Source: Pseudomonadota bacterium (GTDB taxonomy: Bacteria; Pseudomonadota; Gammaproteobacteria; Xanthomonadales; Rhodanobacteraceae). Taken from it: a stretch of DNA of 6,264 nt. The translations under genes were made by a program, and so were the position numbers. The DNA is taken from the NCBI GenBank assembly GCA_025351555.1, contig JANXVS010000470.1, positions 1 through 6,264 of the forward strand. Reading direction: 5' to 3'. Under the pieces are notes generated by a model. That model did no database searches and was not told the origin of the DNA. It saw nothing but the letters and a program-made list of their open reading frames with translations. Of this stretch, positions 1 to 6,260 are shown piece after piece; the stretch's first letter is position 1; each line of letters opens with the position of its first letter.

Positions 1-1186
1 TCAGTTCGTAGCGACGCGCGACCGAAAACAATTTCGCGACGACTTCGCCGAGCGATATTTCTGCCAGGGGGCGGGTAAAATACGGCTCGCACACCGTGCG
101 GATCGCGGCTTCCAGTTCATCCACGCGTACATGCGCCGGCACCCAGCCGGCAGCCAGATGCAGTTCGGCGATGCGCTTGTAGTCGCGCTCGAACATCGCC
201 ATGAAATTTTCGGCGAGCCAGTACTGGTCGCGTTCGGGCAGCGAGCCCATGATGCCGCAATCCAGCGCGATGAAGCGTGGGTTTTCACGGCGCGTGGCAT
301 CGACCCAGATATTGCCAGGATGCGCATCGGCGTGGAAAAAATTGTCGCGGAACACCTGGGTGTAAAACAGACGCACGCCTTTTTCCGCCAGCGCGATGCG
401 GTCGATGCCGGCAGCGTCGAGTGCAGCTAGGTCATCCACGCCGATGCCGTGCACGCGTTCCAGTGTCAACACCGACTCAGTCGTGTGCGACCAGAAAACT
501 TCCGGCACGATCAGATCATCGCCCGCCGCAAAATTGCGCCGCAGCAGACTGGCGTTCGCGCCTTCGCGCTGCAAGTCCAGTTCGTTCGTCAGCGTGGATT
601 CGATCTCGGCCACGATCTCGAGTGGGCGGATCTTGTCCGCCGCCGGATGCCAGCGTTGCGCCAGTTCGCCGAGCGCGCGCAACAGGTCGATGTCGGCGCG
701 GATGCGCGCGTGAATGCCCGGACGCAGCACTTTCACCACGACGTCGCGATCATCCTGCAGCGTAGCTGCGTGCACCTGCGCGATGGAGGCCGAAGCCAGC
801 GGAGTCTCATCGAACATTTTATACAATGTCGCAATTGGTGCGACGAGCGTGGCCTCGATGGCTGCACGCGCCTGCCCACCGGGAAACGGCGGCACCTGAT
901 CCTGCAACAGCGCCAGTTCATCGGCGACGTCGGCAGGCAGCAGATCGCGGCGCGTAGAAAGAATCTGCCCGAACTTGACGAAGATCGGCCCGAGTTCGAT
1001 CAGCGCCAGACGCAGGCGTGCGCCGCGCGCGAGTTTTGCGACATCGGCGTGCGGTTTTGGCAGCAACGGCCGCAGCCACTTCAGCGGACGGAAAAGGTGC
1101 GCACTGTCGATGAGGTCATCGAGCCGGTAACGCACCAGGATCGCGGCGATGCGCAGCAGGCGTGGCGCCTGACGCAGCGGCGTCAT
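1..1186 (-). CDS. ubiB: UbiB, ubiquinone biosynthesis protein kinase-like ATPase (3' end outside window)
   Basis: This is the N-terminal 395 residues of UbiB, an atypical ABC1/ADCK-family protein needed for aerobic ubiquinone synthesis. Family knowledge places it at the inner membrane, where its ATPase activity is thought to assist the Ubi enzyme complex. Visible hallmarks are the KxGQ motif (K71-F-G-Q74, followed by ILSTR), the Ala-rich loop ASASIAQVH (131-139) that replaces the usual Gly-rich loop, the lysine in VVVKVLRPG (K152), NELDL (201-205), HADAHPGN (285-292) and the metal-binding LDCG (D309). The start is the ATG at 1186, which overlaps the UbiJ stop as ATGA and yields the typical family N-terminus [13 protein letters not shown]. 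The frame is open to the left edge. Compared with the roughly 540-residue E. coli protein, about 150 residues are missing, including the C-terminal membrane helices. Only a weak GGACGG-like ribosome site precedes the start, so translational coupling to ubiJ is likely. Confidence 0.96.
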   Translation of the reverse strand, partial: MTPLRQAPRLLRIAAILVRYRLDDLIDSAHLFRPLKWLRPLLPKPHADVAKLARGARLRLALIELGPIFVKFGQILSTRRDLLPADVADELALLQDQVPPFPGGQARAAIEATLVAPIATLYKMFDETPLASASIAQVHAATLQDDRDVVVKVLRPGIHARIRADIDLLRALGELAQRWHPAADKIRPLEIVAEIESTLTNELDLQREGANASLLRRNFAAGDDLIVPEVFWSHTTESVLTLERVHGIGVDDLAALDAAGIDRIALAEKGVRLFYTQVFRDNFFHADAHPGNIWVDATRRENPRFIALDCGIMGSLPERDQYWLAENFMAMFERDYKRIAELHLAAGWVPAHVRVDELEAAIRTVCEPYFTRPLAEISLGEVVAKLFSVARRYEL

Positions 1187-1830
1187 GCGGCATCCGTCCG
1201 CTTGGCGCGCGCCAAGCGTTGCACGCGCGCGTCGAGGCGATCGGCACGTTCGCGCAATGCATCGACGTCATCCAGGAATTGCTCCATTTCCGCCGGCGCG
1301 ATCAGGTCGCGGCGTTCCTCGCGCAGAAAGTCGGCGCTATCCTGCGCCACTGCTTGTGCCGATTCGCGCGACCAGTCGAACGCGCGCCGCAGTCCGCGCG
1401 CAAGCGGCACGCCGAGCACGTCGCCGAAGGTTTGTGCGAAGGCTTCCTCGACATCGGGTTGAAAATCGTGCAGCAGTTTCTCGACCCGGCGCGCCAGTTC
1501 CGCATCACCGGAAATATCCACCTTGCCCGGCGGCAGGGCCGAATCGCCGCGGCGCAGCGCGAAGGCGAGCAGGCTGCCCGGACTGGCGCGAAGATTCAGA
1601 TCGGCGGGCGCATCCCAATGTGGGCCGACGCTCAGGCGTCCCGCCTTGACTGAAACGGCGAGCCCCAGATTTGCGCCGCGCAGTTCGATGCCGATGCGGC
1701 GGCCTTCAAGTGCGCCGAGTTGACCGCGTGTATGCTCATCCAGTGCCAGCGCGCGATTGAGCGCGGCCTCGAGCAGGCGGCCGAGGCGGGCGAGCAAGGG
1801 ATTGGGTTGGCGGGTTGGATCGGCGCTCAT
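1183..1830 (-). CDS. ubiJ: UbiJ, SCP2-domain ubiquinone biosynthesis accessory factor
   Basis: A 215-residue protein with the architecture of UbiJ, the lipid-binding accessory factor of the Ubi metabolon that works with UbiK and is thought to present polyprenyl intermediates to the soluble Ubi enzymes. Residues about 10-115 fit an SCP2-like fold ([14 protein letters not shown], then alternating strands through [17 protein letters not shown] and [10 protein letters not shown]). The C-terminal part is helical and ends in a likely coiled coil (about 178-210, [19 protein letters not shown]), the kind of segment proposed to pair with UbiK. The gene directly precedes and overlaps ubiB by 4 bp, the classical ubiJ-ubiB order, which strongly supports the name because the sequence itself is weakly conserved. 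No ubiE gene precedes it as in enterobacteria; an OleD-like reductase does. The start at 1830 has no Shine-Dalgarno but has a TAGAAT box 7 nt upstream. Confidence 0.87.
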   Translation of the reverse strand: MSADPTRQPNPLLARLGRLLEAALNRALALDEHTRGQLGALEGRRIGIELRGANLGLAVSVKAGRLSVGPHWDAPADLNLRASPGSLLAFALRRGDSALPPGKVDISGDAELARRVEKLLHDFQPDVEEAFAQTFGDVLGVPLARGLRRAFDWSRESAQAVAQDSADFLREERRDLIAPAEMEQFLDDVDALRERADRLDARVQRLARAKRTDAA

Positions 1831-1847
1831 GGTGCCGATTCTAGCGG
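1831..1847 (-). promoter_or_regulatory. Putative leaderless promoter (-10 box) of ubiJ-ubiB
   Basis: Reading the minus strand, the 25-bp gap between the reductase stop and the ubiJ ATG contains CGCTAGAATCGGC. TAGAAT (1843-1838) matches five of six bases of the sigma-70 -10 consensus. Seven bases separate it from the A of the ATG at 1830, so a transcript would begin at the start codon. No Shine-Dalgarno is present. A block identical at 12 of 13 positions sits before the upstream gene. No convincing -35 is visible in the end of the reductase gene, so the assignment is inferential. Confidence 0.45.
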
Positions 1848-1854
1848 TTCGCGC

Positions 1855-2862
1855 TTAGCCGCGCTTTTGCATGCGTTCGCGCGCAAGATGCTGCGACAGC
1901 CGTGCCAACCCTTCTGCCATGGACACACGCGGTGCGTAGCCCAGATCGCGCTGCGCTGCGCTGATATCAAACCAGTGCGCGGTCGACAGTTGTTCGACCG
2001 TGAAACGCGTCAACGGCGGTTCCTGCTGGATGCGCAACGTGGAATAGATCGTCTCCAGTGCAGCGCCGAGGAATTTCGCGAGCCCCAGCGGCATGTGGCG
2101 CGTTTCCGGCGGGAAGCCGTCGGCCTTGAGCCAGGCGTTGATCAATGCCTCATGCGTGATCGGCTCGCCCTGACTGATAAAGTATACGTTTCCCGCGATC
2201 GGCGAACCCACACTGAGTTTCTCCAGCGCCAGTACATGCGCTTCGGCGGCATTGTCGACAATCGTCGTATCGATTTTCTTTGGCTTGTCGCCGATCAGGC
2301 GCAGGCGCCCAGCGCGTGCCTGCTTGAGAATGCGCGGCAGCAGATTCGGATCGCCCGGACCCCAGACGAAGTGCGGGCGCAGCGCAACGGTGGCCAGTTG
2401 CGCGCCGTTCGCCGCGAGCACGCGCTGCTCGGCCAGCGCCTTGGTCTGCGCGTAGGCACTGCTGAAATGACTGGCGTAGGGTGCCGATTCGTTGACGCCT
2501 TCCAGATCTGCGCCGTTGTGCACCACGCTCGGGCTTGAGGTGAATACGAGCTTGTCGATCTTGCCCAGCTCGCAAGCGGCCAGCACGTTGTCGGTGCCGC
2601 GGACATTCGCTTCGTAGTAGTCCTCGAGCCTGCCCCAGGCGCCGACTTTGCCGGCGCTGTGCACGATGGCATCCACACCTACGGCGGCATGTACCACGCT
2701 GTCGAGGTTGGCGATATCGCCAACGTGTTGTTCGACTTTGAGCGTATCCAGCGCCGGATAGCGGTTGCGGTTAAGCGCACACACGCTATGGCCGCCCGCG
2801 ACCAGCTGCTTGCAGATCGTCTGGCCGAGGAAGCCGCCGCCGCCGGTGACGAGGATTTTCAT
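1855..2862 (-). CDS. oleD: OleD-like NAD(P)-dependent 2-alkyl-3-oxoalkanoate reductase (extended SDR)
   Basis: A 335-residue extended short-chain dehydrogenase of the 3-beta-HSD/epimerase group. The N-terminus MKILVTGGGGFLG carries the TGxxGxxG nucleotide-binding motif (G7, G10, G13). GDI at 48-50, the serine-rich strand FTSSPSVV (107-114) and Y137-A-Q-T-K141 supply the SDR catalytic elements. ALRPHFVWGPGD, the DTT-(I/Y)-(V/D)-DNAA segment, YFISQGEP and PPLTRF closely match what I remember of Xanthomonas/Stenotrophomonas OleD, which reduces the OleA condensation product to a 2-alkyl-3-hydroxyalkanoate during long-chain olefin synthesis. Start choice: an in-frame ATG at 2886 would add MRNRYNRP, but the Rossmann strand begins at the ATG at 2862 and a -10-like box lies between the two. 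The partner genes oleA, oleB and oleC are not visible, so a related sterol-type or other beta-hydroxy dehydrogenase remains possible. It lies 24 bp upstream of ubiJ on the same strand. Confidence 0.74.
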   Translation of the reverse strand: MKILVTGGGGFLGQTICKQLVAGGHSVCALNRNRYPALDTLKVEQHVGDIANLDSVVHAAVGVDAIVHSAGKVGAWGRLEDYYEANVRGTDNVLAACELGKIDKLVFTSSPSVVHNGADLEGVNESAPYASHFSSAYAQTKALAEQRVLAANGAQLATVALRPHFVWGPGDPNLLPRILKQARAGRLRLIGDKPKKIDTTIVDNAAEAHVLALEKLSVGSPIAGNVYFISQGEPITHEALINAWLKADGFPPETRHMPLGLAKFLGAALETIYSTLRIQQEPPLTRFTVEQLSTAHWFDISAAQRDLGYAPRVSMAEGLARLSQHLARERMQKRG

Positions 2863-2878
2863 TGGCCGATTGTAGCGA
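2863..2878 (-). promoter_or_regulatory. Putative leaderless promoter (-10 box) of the oleD-like gene
   Basis: On the minus strand the sequence CGCTACAATCGGC ends 2 nt before the ATG at 2862. TACAAT (2874-2869) matches five of six bases of the -10 consensus and is 6 nt from the A of the ATG, which would put the transcription start on the start codon. There is no Shine-Dalgarno. The hexamer expected 17 bp upstream (CAGTCT, 2897-2892) is a poor -35. The near-identical block before ubiJ supports a functional element. Confidence 0.5.
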
Positions 2879-2902
2879 TTCCGCATGCGCGAGACTGTGA
2901 TT

Positions 2903-2920
2903 TACGCAAGCTTAAGCGTA
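2903..2920. promoter_or_regulatory. Short inverted repeat in the divergent promoter region, possible operator
   Basis: TACGC (2903-2907) and GCGTA (2916-2920) form a perfect 5-bp inverted repeat with an 8-bp AT-rich centre that contains an AAGCTT palindrome. It lies between the two divergent genes, about 40 bp from each start codon, where a repressor could reach both promoters. The arms are short, so chance is a serious alternative. Confidence 0.25.
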
Positions 2921-2948
2921 GTGGGATTACCGTGCGATATCGTCCAGC

Positions 2949-2953
2949 GGAAG
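2949..2953 (+). promoter_or_regulatory. Shine-Dalgarno of the exported hydrolase gene
   Basis: GGAAG with a 6-nt spacer precedes the ATG at 2960. It decides the start: the in-frame ATG at 2885 would add 25 residues ahead of an evident signal peptide, has no ribosome site, and would run into the divergent reductase promoter. Confidence 0.6.
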
Positions 2954-2959
2954 CCCGGC

Positions 2960-3022
2960 ATGTCGCGGATCATTCTTTTCATCGCTGCAATTGCGCTACT
3001 TTGCGGCTCGACCGCGAACGCT
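2960..3022 (+). other. Signal peptide coding segment
   Basis: The first 21 codons give MSR, then a hydrophobic core IILFIAAIALL, then an A-N-A cleavage motif (residues 19-21) before ERVL. This is a standard signal peptidase I signal and marks the ATG at 2960 as the true start. Confidence 0.8.
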
Positions 3023-5035
3023 GAGCGCGTTCTCACCGGCACCAGCGCGTCGGGCGCGTACTATCGCATTGCGGTGCCGGATACGTGGAAATCCGGTGAC
3101 AGCCTGATCCTGTTCCAGCATGGTTTGACCTTCGCGCCGCCGGGTCCGAATCCGAGTCTGGGCCCGATCGCCGATTTGCAGCTCAGCGAAGGCTATGCGA
3201 TCGCGGCTTCCAGCTACAGCCAGCGCACCTGGGCGCTGTTTACCGCGCCGGATGACAACGCCGAGCTGCTCGCAGCGTTCAAGGCGCAAGTCGGCACACC
3301 CGGCGCGATCATTCCCTATGGTGGCTCGCTCGGTGGCCTGATCGCGCTCAAGCTCGCCGAAGATCCGCGCTTCGCCCCGGTGCCGGGCGTGTACGCGGCG
3401 TGTGCCCCGGCGGCCGGCTCGCGTGTGTGGGATACGGCGCTCGATCTGCGTCTGGCCTATGATGTGGTCTGCAAAGGCGCCGGAGACCTGCCGACCGGCG
3501 ATGCGCCGTACCCCTGGGCCTACAATCTGCATGACATTCCGGATCATCTCACCGATCTGCAGGATGAGGGGCAATTGCTGCAGACTCTGGTGCCGCTCAA
3601 TCAATGCACTGGCGTAAGTCTGCCGGACTATTTGCGCAATGACGCGATGCAGCGGCGCCGGGCGCAGTTGATGAACCTGGCCCATATCACCAGCGACAAA
3701 TTCTTCATCACCAATGTCGGTTATGCGACGTATGCCTTGAGCGATCTGTTGCGCGCGGCGGACAAGCTCGACGATGTGAGCCCCTTCAGCAACATCGGCG
3801 TGGATTATGGCGATGCCACAATCAACGCGAATATCGCACGCATCCAGGGCGATCCGTTCGCGTCGCTGTATTTCCGCTGGACCTCGGATTTTCGTGGACG
3901 TATCGCGCCAACTACCAAGGTGATCTCGATCCAGACCAGCCGCGATCAACTCGTGATTCCTGCGAATCAGTACACGTTGCGGCAGACGCTGCCGAGTACC
4001 CAATTGACCAGCGCGCTGGTGAATGAAGCCGCGCCCAGCCATTGTGGTTTCACTGCTGCCGAGGGCGTGGCCGGATGGGAAGAGTTGCGCGCCTGGATCG
4101 CGGGCCACGCGCAGCCGCGCGTCGCCGATTTGCAAACCGAGTGCAATCTTGCGATGAGCGCCGGTGCCAGCGGGCCGTGCCGTTACGACGCCAGCATCAC
4201 CGTGCCCAGCTTCGACAGCCAGGTACGGCCGCGGCAAACGGCGATCGTGCCGCCGGTCGACGCGCATTACAGCGGCCAATGGTTCGATCCGGCGCGCGAT
4301 GGCGAAGGCATCTCGCTGGAAATTCTGCCCGGCAACAAGGCACTTTTATACTTTTTCACTTATCCACCCGCTGGCGAGCCGGGCGTGCAAACCTGGCTTA
4401 CCGCGGTCGGCGACGTGATCGGCAACGGCATTGAATTCGCCGATGTGCAACTGCCCTCGCTTGGCGCTAGCGGCCAGCTTCAGGGGCAGCACTGGGGCCG
4501 CATCGGCATTATGTTCACTGATTGCAACAATGGCGCGATGCGTTGGGATGGCCCGCCATCCTGGGGTTCGCTGGAAGTTCCGTTGAGTCGCATCACCGCC
4601 TTGCAGGGCCTGGCGTGTACCATTCAAGGCACGCCGCCGCCGGTACCGAGTCAGGTGAGTGGCGCCTGGTTCGATCCTGCGCACTACGGCAGCGGTTTCG
4701 TGTTCGAGCAGATCGACACGCAGAATATCGCCACGATCTGGTTCGGCTTTGATGCCGGCGGCAACCCCGTGTGGCTGAGTGGGGTCACCCAGCAGGCGAT
4801 GGATGGATCATTCGGCGGTACCTTTGCACAGGGCGTCGGCCCGCGTTTCGGCGCGGCCTATGATCCAGCGGCGTTTCATTTTGTGGTGCAGGGCAATCTG
4901 GTGCAGACGCAGTTCCAGTGCCGCAGCGGCAGCGCGCAGTTCAATGTGGCGATGGGACAGCCCGGATACATCGCCCCGGCACAGGTGCTGTCGCGGATCA
5001 CGTTTCCGCTGGGTGTGCCGGTGTGCAGTCCGTGA
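2960..5035 (+). CDS. Predicted exported alpha/beta-hydrolase with two C-terminal WFDP repeat modules
   Basis: A 691-residue protein. Residues 1-21 are a Sec signal peptide. Residues about 25-385 form an alpha/beta-hydrolase: a strand and loop SLILFQHGL (48-56, the probable oxyanion region), the nucleophile elbow Y120-G-G-S123-L-G-G, then ISIQTSRDQLV with candidate acid D329, and SHCGFTAAE with candidate base H361. The stretch HCGF...W..L..WI is what I associate with esterase/peptidase-like hydrolases of unknown substrate. A linker (about 386-437, with C395 and C407) leads to two homologous C-terminal modules (438-553 and 567-689). The mature part has ten cysteines and no membrane segment, fitting a disulfide-bonded periplasmic or secreted enzyme. 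A lipoprotein is unlikely, since C15 is preceded by Leu-Leu. It stands alone, divergent from the oleD-like gene and convergent with dinB. Substrate unknown; esterase, lipase-like or peptidase activity are all possible. It is not OleB, which is a much shorter, non-exported hydrolase. Confidence 0.85.
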   Translation: MSRIILFIAAIALLCGSTANAERVLTGTSASGAYYRIAVPDTWKSGDSLILFQHGLTFAPPGPNPSLGPIADLQLSEGYAIAASSYSQRTWALFTAPDDNAELLAAFKAQVGTPGAIIPYGGSLGGLIALKLAEDPRFAPVPGVYAACAPAAGSRVWDTALDLRLAYDVVCKGAGDLPTGDAPYPWAYNLHDIPDHLTDLQDEGQLLQTLVPLNQCTGVSLPDYLRNDAMQRRRAQLMNLAHITSDKFFITNVGYATYALSDLLRAADKLDDVSPFSNIGVDYGDATINANIARIQGDPFASLYFRWTSDFRGRIAPTTKVISIQTSRDQLVIPANQYTLRQTLPSTQLTSALVNEAAPSHCGFTAAEGVAGWEELRAWIAGHAQPRVADLQTECNLAMSAGASGPCRYDASITVPSFDSQVRPRQTAIVPPVDAHYSGQWFDPARDGEGISLEILPGNKALLYFFTYPPAGEPGVQTWLTAVGDVIGNGIEFADVQLPSLGASGQLQGQHWGRIGIMFTDCNNGAMRWDGPPSWGSLEVPLSRITALQGLACTIQGTPPPVPSQVSGAWFDPAHYGSGFVFEQIDTQNIATIWFGFDAGGNPVWLSGVTQQAMDGSFGGTFAQGVGPRFGAAYDPAAFHFVVQGNLVQTQFQCRSGSAQFNVAMGQPGYIAPAQVLSRITFPLGVPVCSP
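4271..4618 (+). repeat. WFDP repeat module 1 (residues 438-553)
   Basis: The module opens with SGQWFDPARDGEGISLEI and continues with a strand YFFTYPPAG, a TWLTAVG strand and a middle region rich in beta-type alternation. It closes with C522-NNG, then LSRIT and C553. Module 2 follows the same order. The predicted fold is all-beta with a disulfide joining its last two strands. An 11-base stretch, TGGTTCGATCC, is identical in DNA to module 2, but the rest has diverged, so the duplication is old. Confidence 0.8.
4658..5026 (+). repeat. WFDP repeat module 2 (residues 567-689)
   Basis: The module opens with SGAWFDPAHYGSGFVFEQ, followed by IWFGFDAGGNPVWLSG, C654-RSG, LSRIT and C689. The start is offset 129 residues from module 1, with a proline-rich linker (PPPVP, about 559-563) between them. 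It ends two residues before the stop codon, so the protein terminates exactly with the module. Confidence 0.8.
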
Positions 5036-5050
5036 AGAGCGTGCAGCGAC

Positions 5051-5074
5051 AACCCCGGCCCTAACCCCGGCCCT
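5051..5074. repeat. Perfect 12-bp tandem duplication in the convergent intergenic region
   Basis: AACCCCGGCCCT occurs twice back to back (5051-5062 and 5063-5074), 15 bp after the hydrolase stop codon. It is C-rich and noncoding. It may be a slippage duplication or a fragment of a C-rich intergenic repeat family; the window holds no other copy that I can see. Confidence 0.75.
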
Positions 5075-5096
5075 CGCGCATACCGCTCGGGCGCTC

Positions 5097-5133
5097 TGCA
5101 GCACGCGAGGCGGTGGCTCGCAAACGTGCTGCA
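5097..5133. terminator. Strong hairpin between convergent genes, possible bidirectional terminator
   Basis: TGCAGCACG (5097-5105) is perfectly complementary to CGTGCTGCA (5125-5133). The stem continues inward as CGAG (5106-5109) with CTCG (5117-5120), leaving a 7-base loop (GCGGTGG) and a 4-base CAAA bulge on one side. This gives 13 base pairs in total. It lies between the stops of two genes that face each other, so it could end transcription from both. Neither flank has a U-tract, so it is not a canonical intrinsic terminator; it might instead protect 3' ends or act with Rho. Confidence 0.5.
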
Positions 5134-5152
5134 TCGCCGCGATGGGAGGGGT

Positions 5153-6211
5153 TCAAGTAAACAAATCCGCCTGCGGCAGTTCGTCGGCGTCGCGGAAATT
5201 GGCGACGCCCACACCGACGAGCCGGTAACGCGTATGCGACGGCAGCGCGACGCGATCACGCAATGCGACGGCGGTATCCGCGAGTTCTTGCTCGGATTGT
5301 GGCGGCAGTGGTGGTGTGTGGCTACGCGTGAGAATGTGGAAGTCCGACGTCTTCAGCTTGAGCACCACGGTACGGCCGACGCGCTCGGTCTTGCGTGTCG
5401 CGGCCCAGGTCTTGGCCGCGAGCGCGCGGATCATCGGTTCGGTCGCGCTCAGCGGCAGATCCTGCGCAAACGTGTCCTCGGCCGAGATTGATTGCACGGG
5501 TTGATCCGGATTGACTGCGCGCTCGTCGATGCCCACCGCCAGTTCACTAAGACGCCGCCCATAGCTGCCGAAGCGCCGCTGCAATTCGCGTGCATCGAAC
5601 GCGCGCAGATCGGCGCAGGTGCGGATGCCAAGCGCTTCGAGTTTGGCATCCATCACCTTGCCGACGCCGGGAATGCGTGCGACCGGCAGCGGTGCGAGAA
5701 AGGCCTCGACCTCGGGTGGGCGGATCACGAACAGGCCGTTGGGTTTGCGCCAGTCCGAGGCGATCTTGGCCAGAAACTTGTTTGGCGCGACACCGGCGGA
5801 AGCCGTCAGCAATGTCGCGTCGGCTATTTCCTGACGTATGGATTCCGCCACCGCCGTGGCCGAGGGCAGTGCGGTCTTCGGCATGGTGACGTCCAGATAG
5901 GCTTCGTCCAGCGACAGCGGTTCGACCAGGTCGGTATGACGCAGGAAGATTTCGCGGATTTGTTTCGACGCCGCGCGATAGCGGGTGAAATCCGGCGCAA
6001 CGAAAATCGCATCCGGGCACAGTCGCTCTGCGCGCACGGCTGGCATCGCGGAGAGCACACCGAACTTGCGCGCCTCATAGGAAGCCGCGCATACCACCGA
6101 ACGCTGTCCGCGCCAGGCCACGACCACGGGTTTGCCACGCAATGCCGGATCGTCGCGCTGTTCGACCGATGCATAGAACGCATCCATGTCGATATGCAGA
6201 ATCTTGCGCAT
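5153..6211 (-). CDS. dinB: DNA polymerase IV (DinB), Y-family translesion polymerase
   Basis: A complete 352-residue Pol IV, almost the same length as the 351-residue E. coli protein. The Y-family active site is intact: D8-M-D10 in MRKILHIDMDAFYASVEQRD and D102-E103 in PLSLDEAYLDVT. The steric-gate position is Tyr13, where E. coli has Phe. LTASAGVAPNKFLAKIASD, PNG.FVI and IPGVGKV (helix-hairpin-helix thumb) follow, then the little-finger segment TRKTERVGRTVVLKLKTSDF. The C-terminus ends QADLFT; QADLF (347-351) is a good beta-clamp-binding motif. The enzyme copies past minor-groove N2-guanine lesions and is error-prone. The start at 6211 matches the conserved N-terminus; an in-frame ATG at 6256 would add 15 poorly conserved-looking residues. 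No good Shine-Dalgarno is visible at either. Any LexA site would lie beyond the right edge. Confidence 0.96.
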   Translation of the reverse strand: MRKILHIDMDAFYASVEQRDDPALRGKPVVVAWRGQRSVVCAASYEARKFGVLSAMPAVRAERLCPDAIFVAPDFTRYRAASKQIREIFLRHTDLVEPLSLDEAYLDVTMPKTALPSATAVAESIRQEIADATLLTASAGVAPNKFLAKIASDWRKPNGLFVIRPPEVEAFLAPLPVARIPGVGKVMDAKLEALGIRTCADLRAFDARELQRRFGSYGRRLSELAVGIDERAVNPDQPVQSISAEDTFAQDLPLSATEPMIRALAAKTWAATRKTERVGRTVVLKLKTSDFHILTRSHTPPLPPQSEQELADTAVALRDRVALPSHTRYRLVGVGVANFRDADELPQADLFT

Positions 6212-6254
6212 AAGAATTTTCGGGCGGCGACGGTCGTGCTGGATTCCGGTCGAC

Positions 6255-6260
6255 ATTATG
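6255..6260 (-). promoter_or_regulatory. Possible -10 element upstream of dinB
   Basis: CATAAT on the minus strand matches five of six -10 consensus bases and would start a transcript near 6248, giving a leader of about 37 nt before the ATG at 6211. The -35 region is outside the window, so this cannot be tested here. Confidence 0.2.

Noticed and set aside
820..827. TATACAAT on the plus strand inside ubiB, resembling a -10 box
   Set aside because: It encodes conserved UbiB residues (TLYKMF), has no -35 partner at a sensible distance, and would only drive antisense RNA.
449..1462. A 337-codon open frame on the plus strand across ubiB and ubiJ
   Set aside because: It is antisense to two genes identified by motifs and gene order, spans their junction, and its translation is low-complexity Arg/Ser/Ala-rich.
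1720..2538. A 272-codon open frame on the plus strand across the oleD-like gene
   Set aside because: It overlaps a clear SDR gene and runs through the ubiJ start and the intergenic promoter; no motif is recognisable.
2885..2959. Upstream in-frame start for the hydrolase adding 25 residues
   Set aside because: It lacks a ribosome site, would bury the signal peptide and overlaps the divergent promoter; the ATG at 2960 has GGAAG at good spacing.
2960..3022. Lipoprotein signal in the hydrolase (cysteine at residue 15)
   Set aside because: The residues before C15 are Ala-Leu-Leu, which does not fit a lipobox requiring a small residue at -1; an A-N-A signal peptidase I site follows.
2996..4279. 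A 427-codon open frame on the minus strand opposite the hydrolase gene
   Set aside because: It is rich in Arg, Ala, His and Gly with no recognisable motif, as expected for the complement of a GC-rich coding region. The plus-strand gene has a signal peptide, a catalytic elbow and internal repeats.
6212..6256. Upstream in-frame start for dinB adding 15 residues
   Set aside because: Pol IV proteins characteristically begin at the MRKI-H-DMD segment, and the extension (MSTGIQHDRRRPKIL) does not resemble family sequence. The upstream ATG also overlaps a -10-like CATAAT.
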